Of a stretch of DNA of 64,000 nucleotides, positions 1 to 11,802 are shown one piece after another. Every line of letters begins with the position of its first letter. Position 1 is the first letter of the stretch. The position numbers and the translations under genes are program-made. The notes under the pieces were generated by a model. The model was not told where the DNA came from. It saw only the letters and a list, made by a program, of their open reading frames with translations, and ran no database searches. The stretch is taken from positions 3,110,001 to 3,174,000 of the forward strand of contig NC_087095.1 of the NCBI RefSeq assembly GCF_963855985.1. The letters run 5' to 3'. Origin of the DNA: Ostrinia nubilalis. Its lineage: Eukaryota; Arthropoda; Insecta; Lepidoptera; Crambidae.

Positions 1-1871
1 CGATCCCCGCTCCGGTGATTGTGTATTATCGCATAACTTCGACGTTATCACAACATTTGGGACTTGGCTTAGTTTAAGTAATAATTAATTGCTGTAGTTA
101 TTGCATTCTAAATATAGTTTGGTGGTCAATTATAGCTAAACACTTCCATATAGGTGCCATTCTTTTTAATCATAGAGATTAAAGTGTATTAGCGCGGAAA
201 TAAACTCCGGAAACAAATTACTCGGGTCGATTTTAATATGAATCAAAAAATATCTAATGTCCGATTAAATGTGTGCTTCGTAAACATCAGCTTAAACCAC
301 CCTAGTTGTCTGTTCTAATTTGGTAAAGGTAGCATTTGGCATGTAACATAATTTTATAAGTTTCTGACTAACTCTTCGTCTCTAAGCTTTTTAAGCTTTA
401 AGATAGTTATGTAGATAACTTTATTGTACGCCACACAAAACAAGAAATACACAAAAGGGATGGCACATTAGGAGGTCTCGTCGCTGTGAAGCGATATCTT
501 CCAGACAACCCTAGAGGACCGTTGATAGACAGTTGATAATGTTTCTCTGGTATGGTACGATAAGTTCAAATAAGCATTGACCGACTCGCACCGCGGTGCG
601 AATAGGCCGTGGTGTGTAATGCCGCATCCTTTCATTTGAAATAATAACATGCTTGTTAGTAGGAAATCGTGGTTTTAATTCTAATATAATTATGAAATGT
701 AATTTGTTGCTCATATAATTTTTATTATAATCAAATCAAATCAATTACTGAAATATCCTAATTAATTTCAGTAATAATTGCAAATTATATGCCGTTGTGC
801 TACTTATGGTGCTTATAATTCGCATATTCTCTATAAACATAGTAGAAAATACATTTAAAATGTTTTCTATGAAACCCATTCAAAAAAATTTAATATACCT
901 ACCTACACTGTAATTAAGTAAATCCACCGTCACTTTCGTATACTTAGACAGTATTATAGACACCATAAGTAAAAATATTTGAAGTAGGTAAGAAATAATT
1001 TGCATAAAAAATGTCCTGACATCTGATGGTACGTATTATTTACGTAAGTACAGAAAAATCAATATTCATAAAACAAAAATGAATAATAATGAACCCAAAA
1101 GAAGACTTATTAATACCGATTTTTTAGGCAACATAAAATTAAGTAAAAACCTAATTTGCTTAGGCCTTGACACAAGGATTTCAGCAGTCTCTGACAAAGT
1201 CTCATACGTCGTCATTTACGCCCGTATTCAGAAATATTACTATGAAGTCTCAGAGTGCGCGTGGACGCACAGGGTGCAACACACGAACCAATCAAAGAGC
1301 TATATTCAACGCTGTGCGTTCGAATTGCTGCTTCACTAAAGTAAGCATCGTTTATGAATACGATTGTTAGTATAGCACAAGCCAAGATACAAAACAGAAC
1401 AAGTTAGGTAAAATAAATTTATTTAAACTTAGTGAAAAGTGATGAAACCATCAAATTATTAGGTATTTCTATAGTATTAAATTGTAATTTAAAACCGTAC
1501 GAAATTAGAACAAATTGATGACTGACCTTAGATGTACCTATTTAGGATAAGATTCACAAGCTGTCTATGAATTACATAATTATTCATCTTCACTGCTATA
1601 CAAAATATTCATCTAAGAATGATTACCATAACTTTTCTTTCTTTCAACATTCTTCTCCAAATGTTCACCTATTGCATCAATAAAACGTATCTTTTTTCCT
1701 TTTGTAGACTCTAAAACTGGATTTAATTACTGCAATGTAACCAAAATAAAACATGCACGGAATATCCAAAGCGGGCCACGTTCACTCACAAATCTTGTAA
1801 ACTGTAAGGCTAAGTTCACTCTATAAACCTGTAAGTTTTTTTTACTAAGTATAATTTAATTAAGGATTTGC
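1..1871. other. AT-rich intergenic DNA, no gene recognised
   Basis: Only short open frames of fewer than 90 codons are present, without recognisable domains, paired splice signals or signal peptides. I see no inverted-repeat element with clear ends. Confidence 0.5.
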
Positions 1872-1947
1872 ACAACGACCAGTCCCTTCTTTCTTGCTTT
1901 CCGCATCCAGGTACTTCTCGTAACCTTTATCAGATCGTTAGTTCACC
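1872..1947 (-). mobile_element. short LINE ORF 3'-end fragment
   Basis: The stretch resembles, with many changes, the minus-strand segment found again near 10.9, 31.1, 32.4 and 33.4 kb. Those copies encode the carboxy-terminal tail (WTDDLVKVA and following) of a non-LTR endonuclease/reverse transcriptase. This copy is the most decayed. Confidence 0.4.
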
Positions 1948-2005
1948 AAGCAGGAAAGCTTTTGATAGAAAAAATTGTTACATGAAAATTATAATCCTTT
2001 TTAAA

Positions 2006-2257
2006 GTCAAAGTCAAAATTTCTTTATTTGTTTAGACTAATAAATAGTTCTTACAAATCGTCATTTTGCTCTTAAGGAGCCTCTACATGTCTCATAATCT
2101 TTTTACCCTACCAGCGCTTCGAGACCAACATTTGGCAAGTGCTGAGAAGAAGCGCCGCAACAAACTCAGTCACCACTGTCTGCCGGTTAATATAAATAAA
2201 TAGAAAGAGCAGTAGTAGGTACATTCGATTCAGGAGCAGTTCACTGATTTAATTTTT
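2006..2257. repeat. dispersed repeat, copy 1 (pair with 12149-12409)
   Basis: About 250 bases starting with the CAAAGTCAAAGTCAAAAT head are nearly identical, in the same orientation, to 12149-12409. They share the block around AGCGCTTCGAGACCAACATT and the end with CAGGAGCAGTTCACTGA. The tripled CAAAGT head and the AGAAGAAG core also recur at 33019-33190. It looks like a short retroposon or the 3' end of a LINE. Confidence 0.7.
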
Positions 2258-2999
2258 TAAATGTACATATCAGGCTTTCGGATCACTCTCGCCCGTGATA
2301 ATTTAATTGGGTCAAATAATTTCCGCTTTTTAACGCCTATTGTTATTTCGTTAACGTGAAGGATATCTTTAAATAATTTAAAACTGTTGATTTCACCATC
2401 TACAGTGTAACCAATTTAACGCAACCGCACAATGTAGTCGTAGCCTTAGAGTTACTTAACACTTGAAGAACATCCTCCTGCGAGTCCGCTACCGGCGCAA
2501 GAGTCGGTCGCTGTGACGTTGTGACGTTGATCGGCTCGAAACTGGGACGATTTGAGGAAAATCCTGTGGTTTACCACACGAGAACGGGGATCTTTCTCGG
2601 GAATAGCTCGTTAGGGACTTTCTAACTGTTGCAATTTATCTAAAACAAACTGCAAAACTCTACATAGGTATTAGTCATTATATTCTAAATATTGCAAGCG
2701 TATTTTTTTACCCGACTAGGGCAAAGCAAAAGGATGGTTATGATTTTGACAGGCTATGTACCTATGTATGTATGTTCATCTGTTCCCTCGTAAGTAACTT
2801 CTAAACTACTTATCAGAATTCGACAAATGACGTATCATTAGAAGCGTCTTAATTGTCCGATGGTTATAGGCTATATGGGGTTTCACAAAATCGATTGTGG
2901 CGCCCTCTAGCGGACAAAACATACAAAGTAAAAAAATAAAGTTAAGATAAATATGCCGTGTTTGGTATCATTTGAAAGCGCTTTACTTGTACCTTTCGA
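2258..2999. other. intergenic, nothing recognised
   Basis: No gene, splice pair or element with clear ends seen. Confidence 0.4.
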
Positions 3000-3017
3000 A
3001 TATATATATATATATAT

Positions 3018-3950
3018 ATATCGATGGCTCCTACGTATACTGGCGTAAGTGAAAAAAGTAAATTTTACAGGAGAGCCATTTTAGTGGCCAGAATCATATT
3101 TTTGGGTCATATCTTCTGACCTACTAAAACGAATTTAATGAAATTTCACATTTAGCCTTAACATGTAATGCTTTTGCTACTGCTGTTATCAACTTTTATA
3201 TTTTTCTTTTATATTTTGAGATTTTACGCATTGCCCTTTTACGTCGTCACATTTCTATAATTTCATGTATATTGTTCAATGTAAAGAGACTTACATGACA
3301 ACGTAAATATAATATTTTAAGCGATTACTCTCTTTATTTATGCATGTAATTATTTTAATTGTTATCATGTGCTATATCAATAATAAATCAGTTAGAAAAA
3401 GTTGTTTAATGTATCGTTATGACGTTTTAACGCAAATACGCCCATATACTGTGCTCGAGATTTAGTTAGGTCTTTTAACATAATGTGTCATATTTTTAAA
3501 AATTATAAATAACTTGAAAAAATCGAACTGCCTAAGGCGGGAATTGAACCCACGATGCCTTAGGCAGTTCGATTTTTTCAAGTTATTTATAATTTTCAAT
3601 TTAGTTTGAGATGCGACTCTTAACGCTAAAAATTAAATAACTATATAATGTGTCATAATTTATAAATAAAACAATTTGCTAAATATTTTCATGGCTTTAT
3701 TTAAGATTTGGATTATAAAAAATATATATTTATGTAAGCAACTACTCGTATAGATTGACGAAACGTATGATTGGGCTTTATACGTGGCGTAGTTTTGCAC
3801 ATACGCCTATTTGCCTAAAATTTTATTTTGTATCTAATGGAAAAATCATTTTTTTTTCTTACTGACGTTATAGATTAGAGCAAAATGAAATCATTGCTTA
3901 AATAATTGAAAAAAGGCGTAAGCGGCAGTCTCGCCTTTATTCGTAGGAGC

Positions 3951-3960
<10 letters not shown>
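3018..3960. mobile_element. possible TIR element flanked by (TA)n
   Basis: The segment starts after a TA run with TATCGATGGCTCCTACG and ends with the reverse complement of the same string just before a second TA run. The near-terminal CGCCTTT/AAAGG and GCGTAAG strings also recur inverted. These facing ends about 0.94 kb apart suggest a non-autonomous DNA element in a TA-rich target. The TA runs prevent a target duplication from being read. It encloses the 40-base hairpin at 3499-3596. No transposase is visible. Confidence 0.45.
3499..3596. repeat. perfect 40-bp inverted repeat around a tRNA T-arm-like loop
   Basis: Bases 3499-3538 and 3557-3596 are exact reverse complements, separated by 18 bases. 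Read on the minus strand, the middle carries GTGGGTTCAATTCCCGC, which folds like a tRNA T arm and contains a B-box-like sequence. The flanking arms would extend the stem. It may be a duplicated, inverted tRNA-derived fragment; a hairpin transcript is possible but not shown. Confidence 0.65.
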
Positions 3961-4006
<46 letters not shown>

Positions 4007-4007
4007 C
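3954..4007. repeat. (TA)n microsatellite
   Basis: Interrupted TA dinucleotide run. A shorter TA run lies at 3001-3021. Confidence 0.9.
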
Positions 4008-4482
4008 ACATATATTACTAGCATTTGCTTGTTACATATTATAACTAGAAAACAATTGGGTAATTTTGGCCTAAAATAGGTGCCATGGCTGGTTTTTGCC
4101 ATTAGCTTCGCTCTCGTAGATTTAGACAAAGAGTAGTGGTTTATAAAAGCCGGTGAAGTCTATTTCTCCTTAGGTAAGTAATGATGCAACAGTCACTTAA
4201 TACTGGTCACTTTAAATAATATAAAACTATTAAAAGTACGATTAGTTTAAATGGCAAAAGGTGAGGCAATATACTAATTTTAGTTTGACATTTATATTTC
4301 TTAACTTGTGTCTTTCATTCATATTGTATTTATTTATTCATCGTTCGTAGGTACATACAAGTAATGTAATTAAAACATGGTTGACACAGAAATACAATAT
4401 CTATGATTTAAATAAACAGTAGATTATATCGTGTTTCTAAACTTTAAAATACCCAAACGTGCGATTTTGCAAAAAAAAAGTC
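4008..4482. other. intergenic, nothing recognised
   Basis: No coding or structural feature that I can support. Confidence 0.4.
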
Positions 4483-4484
4483 TA

Positions 4485-4604
4485 AGGCTGGGTTGCACCA
4501 CCCAACTTTGACCATAAATTTGACGATAACCGGTGCTTTTTGTATGGATTTTGACAGCTTCTTGACGATTGACAAAGTCAAAGTAAGATGGTGCAACCCA
4601 GCCT
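4485..4604. mobile_element. MITE, TA target duplication
   Basis: A 120-base element with AGGCTGGGTTGCACCA ends in exact inverted orientation, flanked by TA on both sides (4483-4484 and 4605-4606). The interior has GATAACCGG and TTTTGACAG. Relatives lie at 41352-41478 and, decayed, at about 59771-59881. Size, TA duplication and inverted ends fit a Tc1/mariner-type MITE. Confidence 0.8.
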
Positions 4605-4627
4605 TAGTATAACTCAGCCTAAGAGTA

Positions 4628-4792
4628 GGCGCACACCGTTGATTTTTCGTCGGCCGATAGTTTAGTCGGGCAGTTGATCAGTATGGGCATGTATGGGAGT
4701 GCGCACACTACGCCGATTCGATTTGGCCGATTCTTCATACAAATTAAAATCGGGCACAACTATCGGCCAACTAAAAATCAACGGTATGCGCC
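4628..4792. mobile_element. MITE, TA target duplication
   Basis: A 165-base foldback with GGCGCACACCGTTGATTTTT at the left and its imperfect reverse complement at the right, between TA dinucleotides. A second inverted pair inside (CGGCCGATAGTT and AACTATCGGCC) extends the fold. It sits 22 bases from the preceding MITE. Confidence 0.75.
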
Positions 4793-6964
4793 TAAAACGT
4801 AGTTCAGATGTGGTTAAATTTTCTTGAGACTTTTATTTGGATTCAAAATCCAGCTTATTACAGCATCATCTAGCTTAGCTGCTTTAGTGCATAGACAATT
4901 CATAACTTTCCTAATTTGCAAAAAAGAAATCAAACGAAAGGTTTATTGTATTCAAATAATAACGTCGTTAAAATGACGTTAGAGAAATAATATTCGTTTC
5001 TCCATTCAGACGGTAATCAAGATAATATTACTTCGTTCGGGTTCAATGCGTCTTCTACTTATTTGTCGATTCGATTATTAAGTAGATATTATAGTAGTAG
5101 GTATATTTTTTAAATGGCCTACTGGCCGTATTTATTTTATTTCATACCAATCATAAACTTAAAAAAAAACATCTAGGAAGCATGATGAAGGTGACGTATT
5201 AAGTCTTCTTAGATTCCAAAATGTATTCAACTGCAATGGTTTAAAATAATCGGACAGAGTTACCTTAATGTGAATTGATTAATTTGTTAAATTCAATAGA
5301 GTGCATTGATAGTGTGTGTTCTACTAATAAGCAGTATTGACGACTCCTTTTATTTATGGCTTTACCATACCATAAATTGTGTTTTAATAATGCAATGGTG
5401 GTTGTCCTGGAAATTTTTCAAAACTTGGGTAGGTACTTTCTTCATTCCTCAAAATCAGGTGATCCACAACAGGCATAGGTAATTGGGTGTTACAGAAGTG
5501 TCAGTTTTCATTAATTTCCATTTTCACAAGCGATTAGATAAAATCTTGCTGCAATTAATTGAATATCAAATTGGTGTCTAGTTATTATAATATTTACAAG
5601 TTATAGCTTGTCAATCATATACCAGATTTCTACCGGTACATAACGTAATAAATTCTTTACGCCCTGCAAGGCATTCGCATTGCGGTGTAGAATTGTACAA
5701 GGCGTATTATATTACATACATTTATGACGTTTATTAGATGCGAATGACGCCAGTTCAGTCCACACCATGCAATCGGCTTAATGTTGACAATTTTGTACGG
5801 AAACAGTGCATGTACGCGGAAAAAATCTAAACAAACAAACTACCAAATTAGCACCTTTTAGCTCTTCACTTAAGGTCCAGAATATCATCGCGTGAAAGCG
5901 GTTACAAAAGTGTCTTACAGGGACGAGTTTTTAGTCCACCTTTGTTGGAGTTTTAATGACATAAACTATTTGCCACATTTACACGCAATTCTCTTAGTAC
6001 TCCATAATTAAAGTATGTTAATAATTTTACTAGATGTTTCCTAATTAATAACACAATGTAAGTAATAGTAGTTGACATAGTGTGACATACGTTTCAAAAT
6101 TTATGATGATGTATGGTGTAAGGCAGTTTATTTCGTTAGTAATTAAAACTACTAATTCATAATAGAGTAATTACATAAAAACATCTATGCATCTGTAGGC
6201 ATTAAGTAGTGTTCAAGTGTCTTATTTCAATATTACGTACAATATAGCTAATAACTAATTCGAATTCTAATTAAACTGAGATAAAAAAAATCTCATGCTT
6301 GTTATTTTGAAAATTGTTTGTGCATAGAGTTGGAATCACTGATGGTTTTTCCAAATTGTACCTCTATTTTGGTTTCACAATTAACCTTTGATTACAATAA
6401 TACATTTTCTATATCACACTCCACCACCACAAAAATCCCAAAATGATTTTTAACAAATATTCATTTATTTTGATTAATTTTCCTATGTTACTTGAAAGTT
6501 TAAAATTTAAAACAAGTCATTGTTATCATATAACAATAAATATAGTAATTATTCATCTTATTTATGAGGTATAAAAAAATAAGTACCACCTATGGGAGAG
6601 TTGAACTTCAAGAGCCCCATGATCATTATATAAAAATATTGCTATTATTCTTAGGTATTATAATACTCGTGCAACGCTAAAGATTATTCTGCTGTCATTG
6701 CTATTATAATACAATAGCGATATGACTTCAACTCGAGTATTATTCGCAAACACTATTCACCTGAAGAAACGGATAAAGCCAGCTTATGGTTACGAAACTT
6801 TAAGCTAAATATAGCATCCATTGACTATTAGAAAGCAACCACGATTAATATAGCAAAACTGAATGCAGACCACAAATTGAAGTTTGACGATTTTCAAAAT
6901 GTTAGACCTTTCATTCTCATCTTTCATGTTTTAATTTTGTATTGTTTTTGAAGCGAATAATTTA
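4793..6964. other. AT-rich intergenic DNA, no gene recognised
   Basis: 2.2 kb with no open frame of note and no recognised element. Confidence 0.4.
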
Positions 6965-7205
6965 TTATACCTAGCCTATACTATCTATACTAATTACAAA
7001 TGCGAAAGCAACTCTGTCTGTCTGTCTTGCTTTCACGCCTAAACTACTGAACCAATTTTAATGAAATTTGGCATTTTGAATCCCGGAAAAGGACGTAGGA
7101 TAGTTTTTATTCCGGTTTTGAAACAGGGACGGGACGCGCGCGATATAGTTTTTCTGTGACAGACAAAATTCCACGCGGGTGAAGCCGCGGGCGGAAAGCT
7201 AGTAA
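6965..7205 (-). mobile_element. RTE-like LINE/SINE 3' end
   Basis: The segment runs from a TAATTACAAATGCGAAAG end through GTCTGTCTGTC and AATGAAATTTGGCAT to GCCGCGGGCGGAAAGCTAGT. The same unit lies in opposite orientation at 31930-32175, inside gene B. This arrangement (CTAGCTTTCCGCCCGCGGC head, ATTTGGCAT core, AATATTAGTATAGAT tail) is common in lepidopteran genomes as a 5'-truncated non-LTR retroposon end. It has no coding capacity. Confidence 0.65.
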
Positions 7206-7780
7206 TTTTTAAGCTATGAATTTTGGTAGAGTGCATGAAGGTAATTTATACGACCTTGTGTCTTATTTTTACCGTATTTGCCAATATTATTCTTATCAGC
7301 GAAATAAATAAAAAATGCATTAATGACATCATCATGTAGCCCAAATTAACATGTCTTTACAATATCAATATTGACTTATTACTAGTCATTCTTCGTAATC
7401 AAAAAATACCTCATTATAATTATAGACTTTTGATCCCAACGAATGTTAAACTTTGACCCAGTGGGCTTTTCCAAAAGATGAGCCCATGAGTCTGCAAAAC
7501 TCTTCTATGACCACTGGCGTCTTTTATACTGGGATTTACAACTTTTTATCGCCACAGTAAGTGCATATTGCAATATTAATAATTATACTAAGCTACTAAG
7601 CCCCCTTGCGGTCGTTGATGACGCTATTATAGATTTTATTACAGCAATAAGCCTATATTAGGAAATTTAGCTTAGATTTTGAAATACGTAAGTATGTAGG
7701 AATTTTAGAAGATAGAGCACATTCTTTTCAGACAATCCACCATTTTCATCCATGGGGAAAATGGAAGAAATAGTCTTATG
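7206..7780. other. intergenic, nothing recognised
   Basis: No supported feature. Confidence 0.4.
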
Positions 7781-8305
7781 GTCGGCCGTTTGGTGTAGAC
7801 TGTAGAGTGGTTCAAATTGCTCTACTACGCCGAAGTCGCGGGTTCGATTCCCGCACAGTGCAAACATTTGTGTGCATGAACATATTTGTTTGGGTATTTT
7901 CTATCTATACGGGGTGTTAGGTAAATGGGTATATGAGCCGACACTAGCCCATGTTAACATGGGCATATAAATGGTCTGGTGAAGTCAGAAAATTGATATC
8001 TTCATTTTAATTATTTTAATTTTCATACAAATCGGATTTTATAAAATTTATTTTGTATGAAAATTAAAAAAAATTAAATGATGATATCAAATTTCTGACT
8101 TCACCATACCATTTATATGCCCATGTTAACATGGGCTAGTGTCGGCTCATATACCCATTTACCTAACACCCTGTATATGTGTATTTACAAAAAAAGTGTT
8201 TACGTATGTTTATATCCGTTGTCTATTACCCATAGTACAAGCTTTGTTTAGTTTGAGACTAGAGACGCAGTGTAAATGTCCAAGGATATTTATTTATTTA
8301 TTATG
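7781..8305 (+). mobile_element. tRNA-derived SINE interrupted by a MITE
   Basis: The head GTCGGCCGTTTGGTGTAG is followed by a GTGGTTC A-box-like block and GGGTTCGATTCCCG, a near-consensus pol III B box. The body (TGGGTATTTTCTAT) stops at 7909 and resumes at 8174 with TATATGTGTATTTAC, then ACCCATAGTACAAGCTTTG and a GGATATTTATTTATT tail. The uninterrupted relative at 49786-50083 shows that 7910-8173 is an insertion. Confidence 0.8.
7910..8173. mobile_element. 264-bp foldback MITE nested in the SINE
   Basis: Over 110 bases at each end are nearly perfect inverted repeats, starting CGGGGTGTTAGGTAAATGGG and ending with the complement CAGGGTGTTAGG. TA flanks both ends (7908-7909 and 8174-8175). The end sequence CAGGGTG and the TA target recall the elements at 11089-11487 and 51037-52145. 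Confidence 0.9.
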
Positions 8306-8474
8306 GCTAACTTCTATTGCTACTCCATACGCAACATTTTTTGGATTTTGCATGCTACAAAATCCGTTCAAAGAGAGGATAAAAAATCAACGATTACACA
8401 TTTTTATCCACGTACTACCCCGAGCAATGTTACCTTACCTTGTACCAATGTGTAACGGTACGATGCGTAGTTTT

Positions 8475-9190
8475 AAGGTGAGCATAGACTAGAGCATTTA
8501 CTTGTAACAGAACAACGAACTACTCTATGAATGTTTTAGTGTGTCACCCTTTCAAGAACCAAAAGTCGAGCATGCTCACCTTTTTGTTACTACCTAATTG
8601 CTTAAAGGAGTATTATGACGACAAATTGTAACCAGTGACTGTTAATATAATGCCATTTTTATTATTATTATTATTTTGAATTAATAATTAATTTTAACAT
8701 GATTATTAGTATTGACATTATAATAATGAACTAGAATTTAAATGTTATGAATTGGATTATGAAATTGTTAAGCATGCATAATTTATTTTTAGTAGGTATT
8801 TCTTTTTAAATTTTAGTGATTATAACTGAATATTGTAATACCCTCTCAGGGTTCATTTGAGGATGTATACGTATGTATTAGCTTAAGACCTTCTCACCAA
8901 ATGAAGCAATAAAGAATTATCAATTATGAATTGTACAAATCAACGAGCGCATTGTTGTAGGTAACATTTTGTCGAGTCTTTGCACAGACGTAGGTGATAT
9001 ACATTTCAACAAAGATTGAATGCAATGTTACGAGTAAACCAACACTCGCTGTGTTACACCGAATAGATCTCTGAGCGTTCTCAGGAACGTTACTTTACAT
9101 AAAAATGTTTTGGCAACTGAGCTTTTACCTGTTTTGTACCATTCGTAAGAACGATACATTACATAGAAATGCTCTAGTTTATACTCACCT
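8475..9190. mobile_element. TIR element, about 0.7 kb
   Basis: Bases 8475-8499 (AAGGTGAGCATAGACTAGAG and on) reappear inverted at 9166-9190 with two or three changes. Further inverted copies of the AGCATGCTCACC end motif lie inside at about 8568. There is no transposase and the target duplication is unclear. Confidence 0.6.
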
Positions 9191-9627
9191 TTATGTCAAC
9201 AATAAATAAATAAATAATAGTATGGGATGTCCAAGATCTCGAATAACTTAGTGACGAATGAATTTTGGTTATTGTGTAAGACACTTTTGATTGAGGTAAA
9301 GGAAAAGGTCCCTTTTGGTGTGAGTTTGGGTGGTTGTGAGGAAAATTTTCATATTGTAAAGGTAAAACGGAATAGATATTAATTTTACAGGTACAGGTGC
9401 ATGAAACATTCTTCCGCGTATTCAAAAGACCTGATGAACTCAGCGACCGCAAATAAAATATTGGTCTTTTGTTGGTATCACCAGGCCTGTTCATCTCCGC
9501 GAGTTTACATCGAAAACAAAACACGCACGATGGCCCACCTACAGGATACTATTCGACAAGGCCTCACATACGAGCGAACATTGACTCATGCACGCGTATT
9601 CTTGTGAATGATGGAAGAAAATAAAGA
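9191..9627. other. intergenic; short open frames only
   Basis: Two overlapping frames of 68 and 116 codons on opposite strands show no recognisable domain. Neither has convincing start or splice context. Confidence 0.35.
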
Positions 9628-9717
9628 AAATGGTGTACTAAATATTGTGCAGTTAACTGCCTAAATAATAATAAAAACACAGAATGTACTTTTTAAGTTT
9701 CCTCAATACACTGAGAG
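9628..9717 (+). pseudogene. decayed THAP-domain exon fragment
   Basis: The plus strand reads KWCTKYCAVNC followed by an Asn/Lys-rich run and then, after a one-base frame shift and an in-frame stop, FKFPQYTER. This ends in a GT donor at 9718. The C-x2-4-C plus F-x-F-P pattern matches the amino half of THAP zinc-finger domains, as encoded in first exons of P-element-type transposases and their relatives. The later THAP landmarks (Trp and the C-x2-H pair) are absent. I treat it as a broken remnant; short-match coincidence is not excluded. Confidence 0.45.
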
Positions 9718-9718
9718 G

Positions 9719-10162
9719 TAAATAAGTAGTTAATATTATTCATGATAATTCATGCTAAATCATGTATTTCCTCCGCCATTTTCCGCAGTTTGGCACCTCA
9801 CGTCACATCATTTTACCGATGTCAGCCCTATAGCTTCGGCGCAGTACCGATCACTGACGTTTGTCAACAAAATGGTGCTTGACTCTTGAGACAGGCTAAA
9901 TTACACCATATTGTTAATGACATTGAGCATACATTTTTTTAAATACCTTAGCGAAGTAAAACTTCTGTACGTAGTACTTATTATTATTCTGTGGTATCAC
10001 ACAAAAGAAACCTGTCATATTACTATACATAGAGTTTGCATATTCTTTAAGTACCTAGTCCCTATAGAGACAGCTCATATTATTATGATATTGTTGACAG
10101 CACTACAGCACATCAGCCTACAATCCTACATAATTCTTTTTTTTATGCATAACAAGGCAGGT
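9719..10162. other. intergenic, nothing recognised
   Basis: No supported feature. Confidence 0.4.
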
Positions 10163-10406
10163 AAGTGACTTGGCTCACTTTTAGCTTGGTCCACGGGTCA
10201 AGTCACTTCAAGTAGTTTTTCTTCCAGTGACTGGGCCCCCAGTCAAAGTTCCAGATTCTAGAGTAGATTTTTGTTGTTTTAATGTTTAATTTATTAATAA
10301 AACATTGAAGGCGAAACCCTTCAGTCACTGGCAAAAAAAAAACTATTTAAAAATTCGAACTAGCGATTTGGCCCGTGGACCAAGCTAAAAGTGGGTCAAG
10401 TCACTA
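10163..10406. mobile_element. MITE with internal repeats of its end motif
   Basis: About 240 bases with inverted ends of roughly 37 bases built on GTGACTTG and CTTTTAGCTTGGTCCACGGG. TA is present at each side. Inside, AAGTCACTT, CAGTGACTGGG and CAGTCACTGG repeat the end motif in both orientations. Confidence 0.75.
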
Positions 10407-10804
10407 AAAGACTAAATTTTTGTTACAAAATACTCGTAAACTCTATTGAATCTGCATTAAATGTCACAGTGTTTATGACCTTAGAGTGTCTCATCTTTAA
10501 AGTATTTTTAAGCTTTCGAATGACATAAACATTTCTCACATTTGACCTAAGTGTTATCCCAAATCCCATGACTAACATTCGAGTTCCACATACTGCGTAA
10601 AAAGGGGATGGCCTGAGACCGTAGCAGAATACAATAACTTAAATAATGCCATTTTGCACTTTAATGTTACGTAGGTTGATATTTTAGCGCTATAAAAAGT
10701 TTGATTGATGACTTCATTGTAATAATCCAACTATAATTTCCATTAAATATTATGATTTTATGTATAAGTTAACATTCAACATTCTTGTTTGAAAGTAATA
10801 ACAG
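10407..10804. other. intergenic, nothing recognised
   Basis: No supported feature. Confidence 0.4.
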
Positions 10805-10895
10805 TATTCGCTTTCTGGTACCCCACAGTACAGCTTTGGTTAGTTTAGGACTAGATGGCGCAGTCTAAAGTGTCCAAAGATATTTATTTCGTTCG
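10805..10895 (+). mobile_element. SINE 3'-tail fragment
   Basis: The segment matches the tail of the SINEs at 7781 and 49786 (CACAGTACAGCTTTGGTTAG, GGCGCAGT, GTCCAAAGATATTTATTT). The tRNA-like head is missing, so the copy is 5'-truncated. Confidence 0.6.
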
Positions 10896-10898
10896 TTT

Positions 10899-11014
10899 TT
10901 GCCAAATGACGTCCACTGCTGGACAAAGGCCTCCCCCAAGGATTTACATAATGAACGGTCCTGCGCTGCCCGCATCCAGGCTCTTCCCGCGACCTTTACC
11001 AGATCGTCGGTCCA
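10899..11014 (-). mobile_element. LINE ORF 3'-end fragment
   Basis: The minus strand reads TDDLVKVAGRAWMRAAQD and on to FVQQWTSFG. This is the carboxy-terminal tail of a non-LTR endonuclease/reverse transcriptase that recurs at 31060, 32386 and 33415 on the minus strand and at 18560 on the plus strand. The fragment is 5'-truncated. Confidence 0.65.
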
Positions 11015-11088
11015 CGATCGTCGATATTTATTAATTAATTTTATATTCAGTAGAGCTTTGCTTAGTAGTAGCGTAGTTTTAAAATAAG

Positions 11089-11487
11089 ACGGGTGGAATT
11101 TTGTAATGCCACCTGGAGGGAAGGTACTCTTAATACTGTAGATAAAAAAATTTACTCAAAGCTTGCCAGACCCGCTTGTCAGACCCGAGAATCGAACCAG
11201 CTCAAATCTGTTAAAAATTACAGCCTGTATTTTTATTGCATCAATCGTTAGGGTTAAGTATAAAGATAAAACCTCCCTAAGAAATATTAAATCTTAAATA
11301 ATTGTAATTAATTTAGGTACAGAAAATTGTATAGTATGGTGGTAAATTTCCAAAAAAAAATTCGGAAATCTTTGAATGCAGTTCTTTTTCTTTTCAAGAA
11401 TAAAGGAATGTTTTCTTTGAGTATTTTTTTCTATCTACAGTATTAAGAGTACTTTCCCTCCAGATGACATTACAAAATTCCACCCTG
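11089..11487. mobile_element. foldback MITE with about 70-bp inverted ends
   Basis: Left end GGGTGGAATTTTGTAATG, right end its complement CATTACAAAATTCCACCCTG. The arms share the GGGAAGGTACTCTTAATACT block and extend through TATCTACAG. TA follows the right end; the left TA is changed. Same end style as 7910-8173. Confidence 0.85.
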
Positions 11488-11802
11488 TATATTCTATTGA
11501 CCCAACCTCATCTAGGGTGTAAGTGAGAGATTCACTGCGTAACTACGCCTTCGCGTAAAACTGACGTAAATTACGTCATCATCGACGTAATACTTCAGAT
11601 ATTGAGTTTCTGACGCTGTAACGTATAGAGTCCCATTACGTAATGCCAACGTACTCCCCTGGGTGACGACATATTAGATATTGTTACAGCAAGTAAAACG
11701 TACAGACGACGGAATGTTAACGTAAGCACTGTGGCATCTGGCATTTTATAATTATGATTATAATAGGTTGGATTTTGAAACAAACTATTTAAATGTAGGT
11801 AT
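11488..11802. other. intergenic, nothing recognised
   Basis: Several ACGTAA/TTACGT strings occur, but no element or gene with supportable ends. Confidence 0.35.

Noticed and set aside
1079..1339. 86-codon frame near the left edge
   Set aside because: No family, no signal peptide, overlapping frames in AT-rich DNA.
3875..4129. 84-codon minus-strand frame with alternating Ile and Tyr
   Set aside because: Translation of the (TA)n run.
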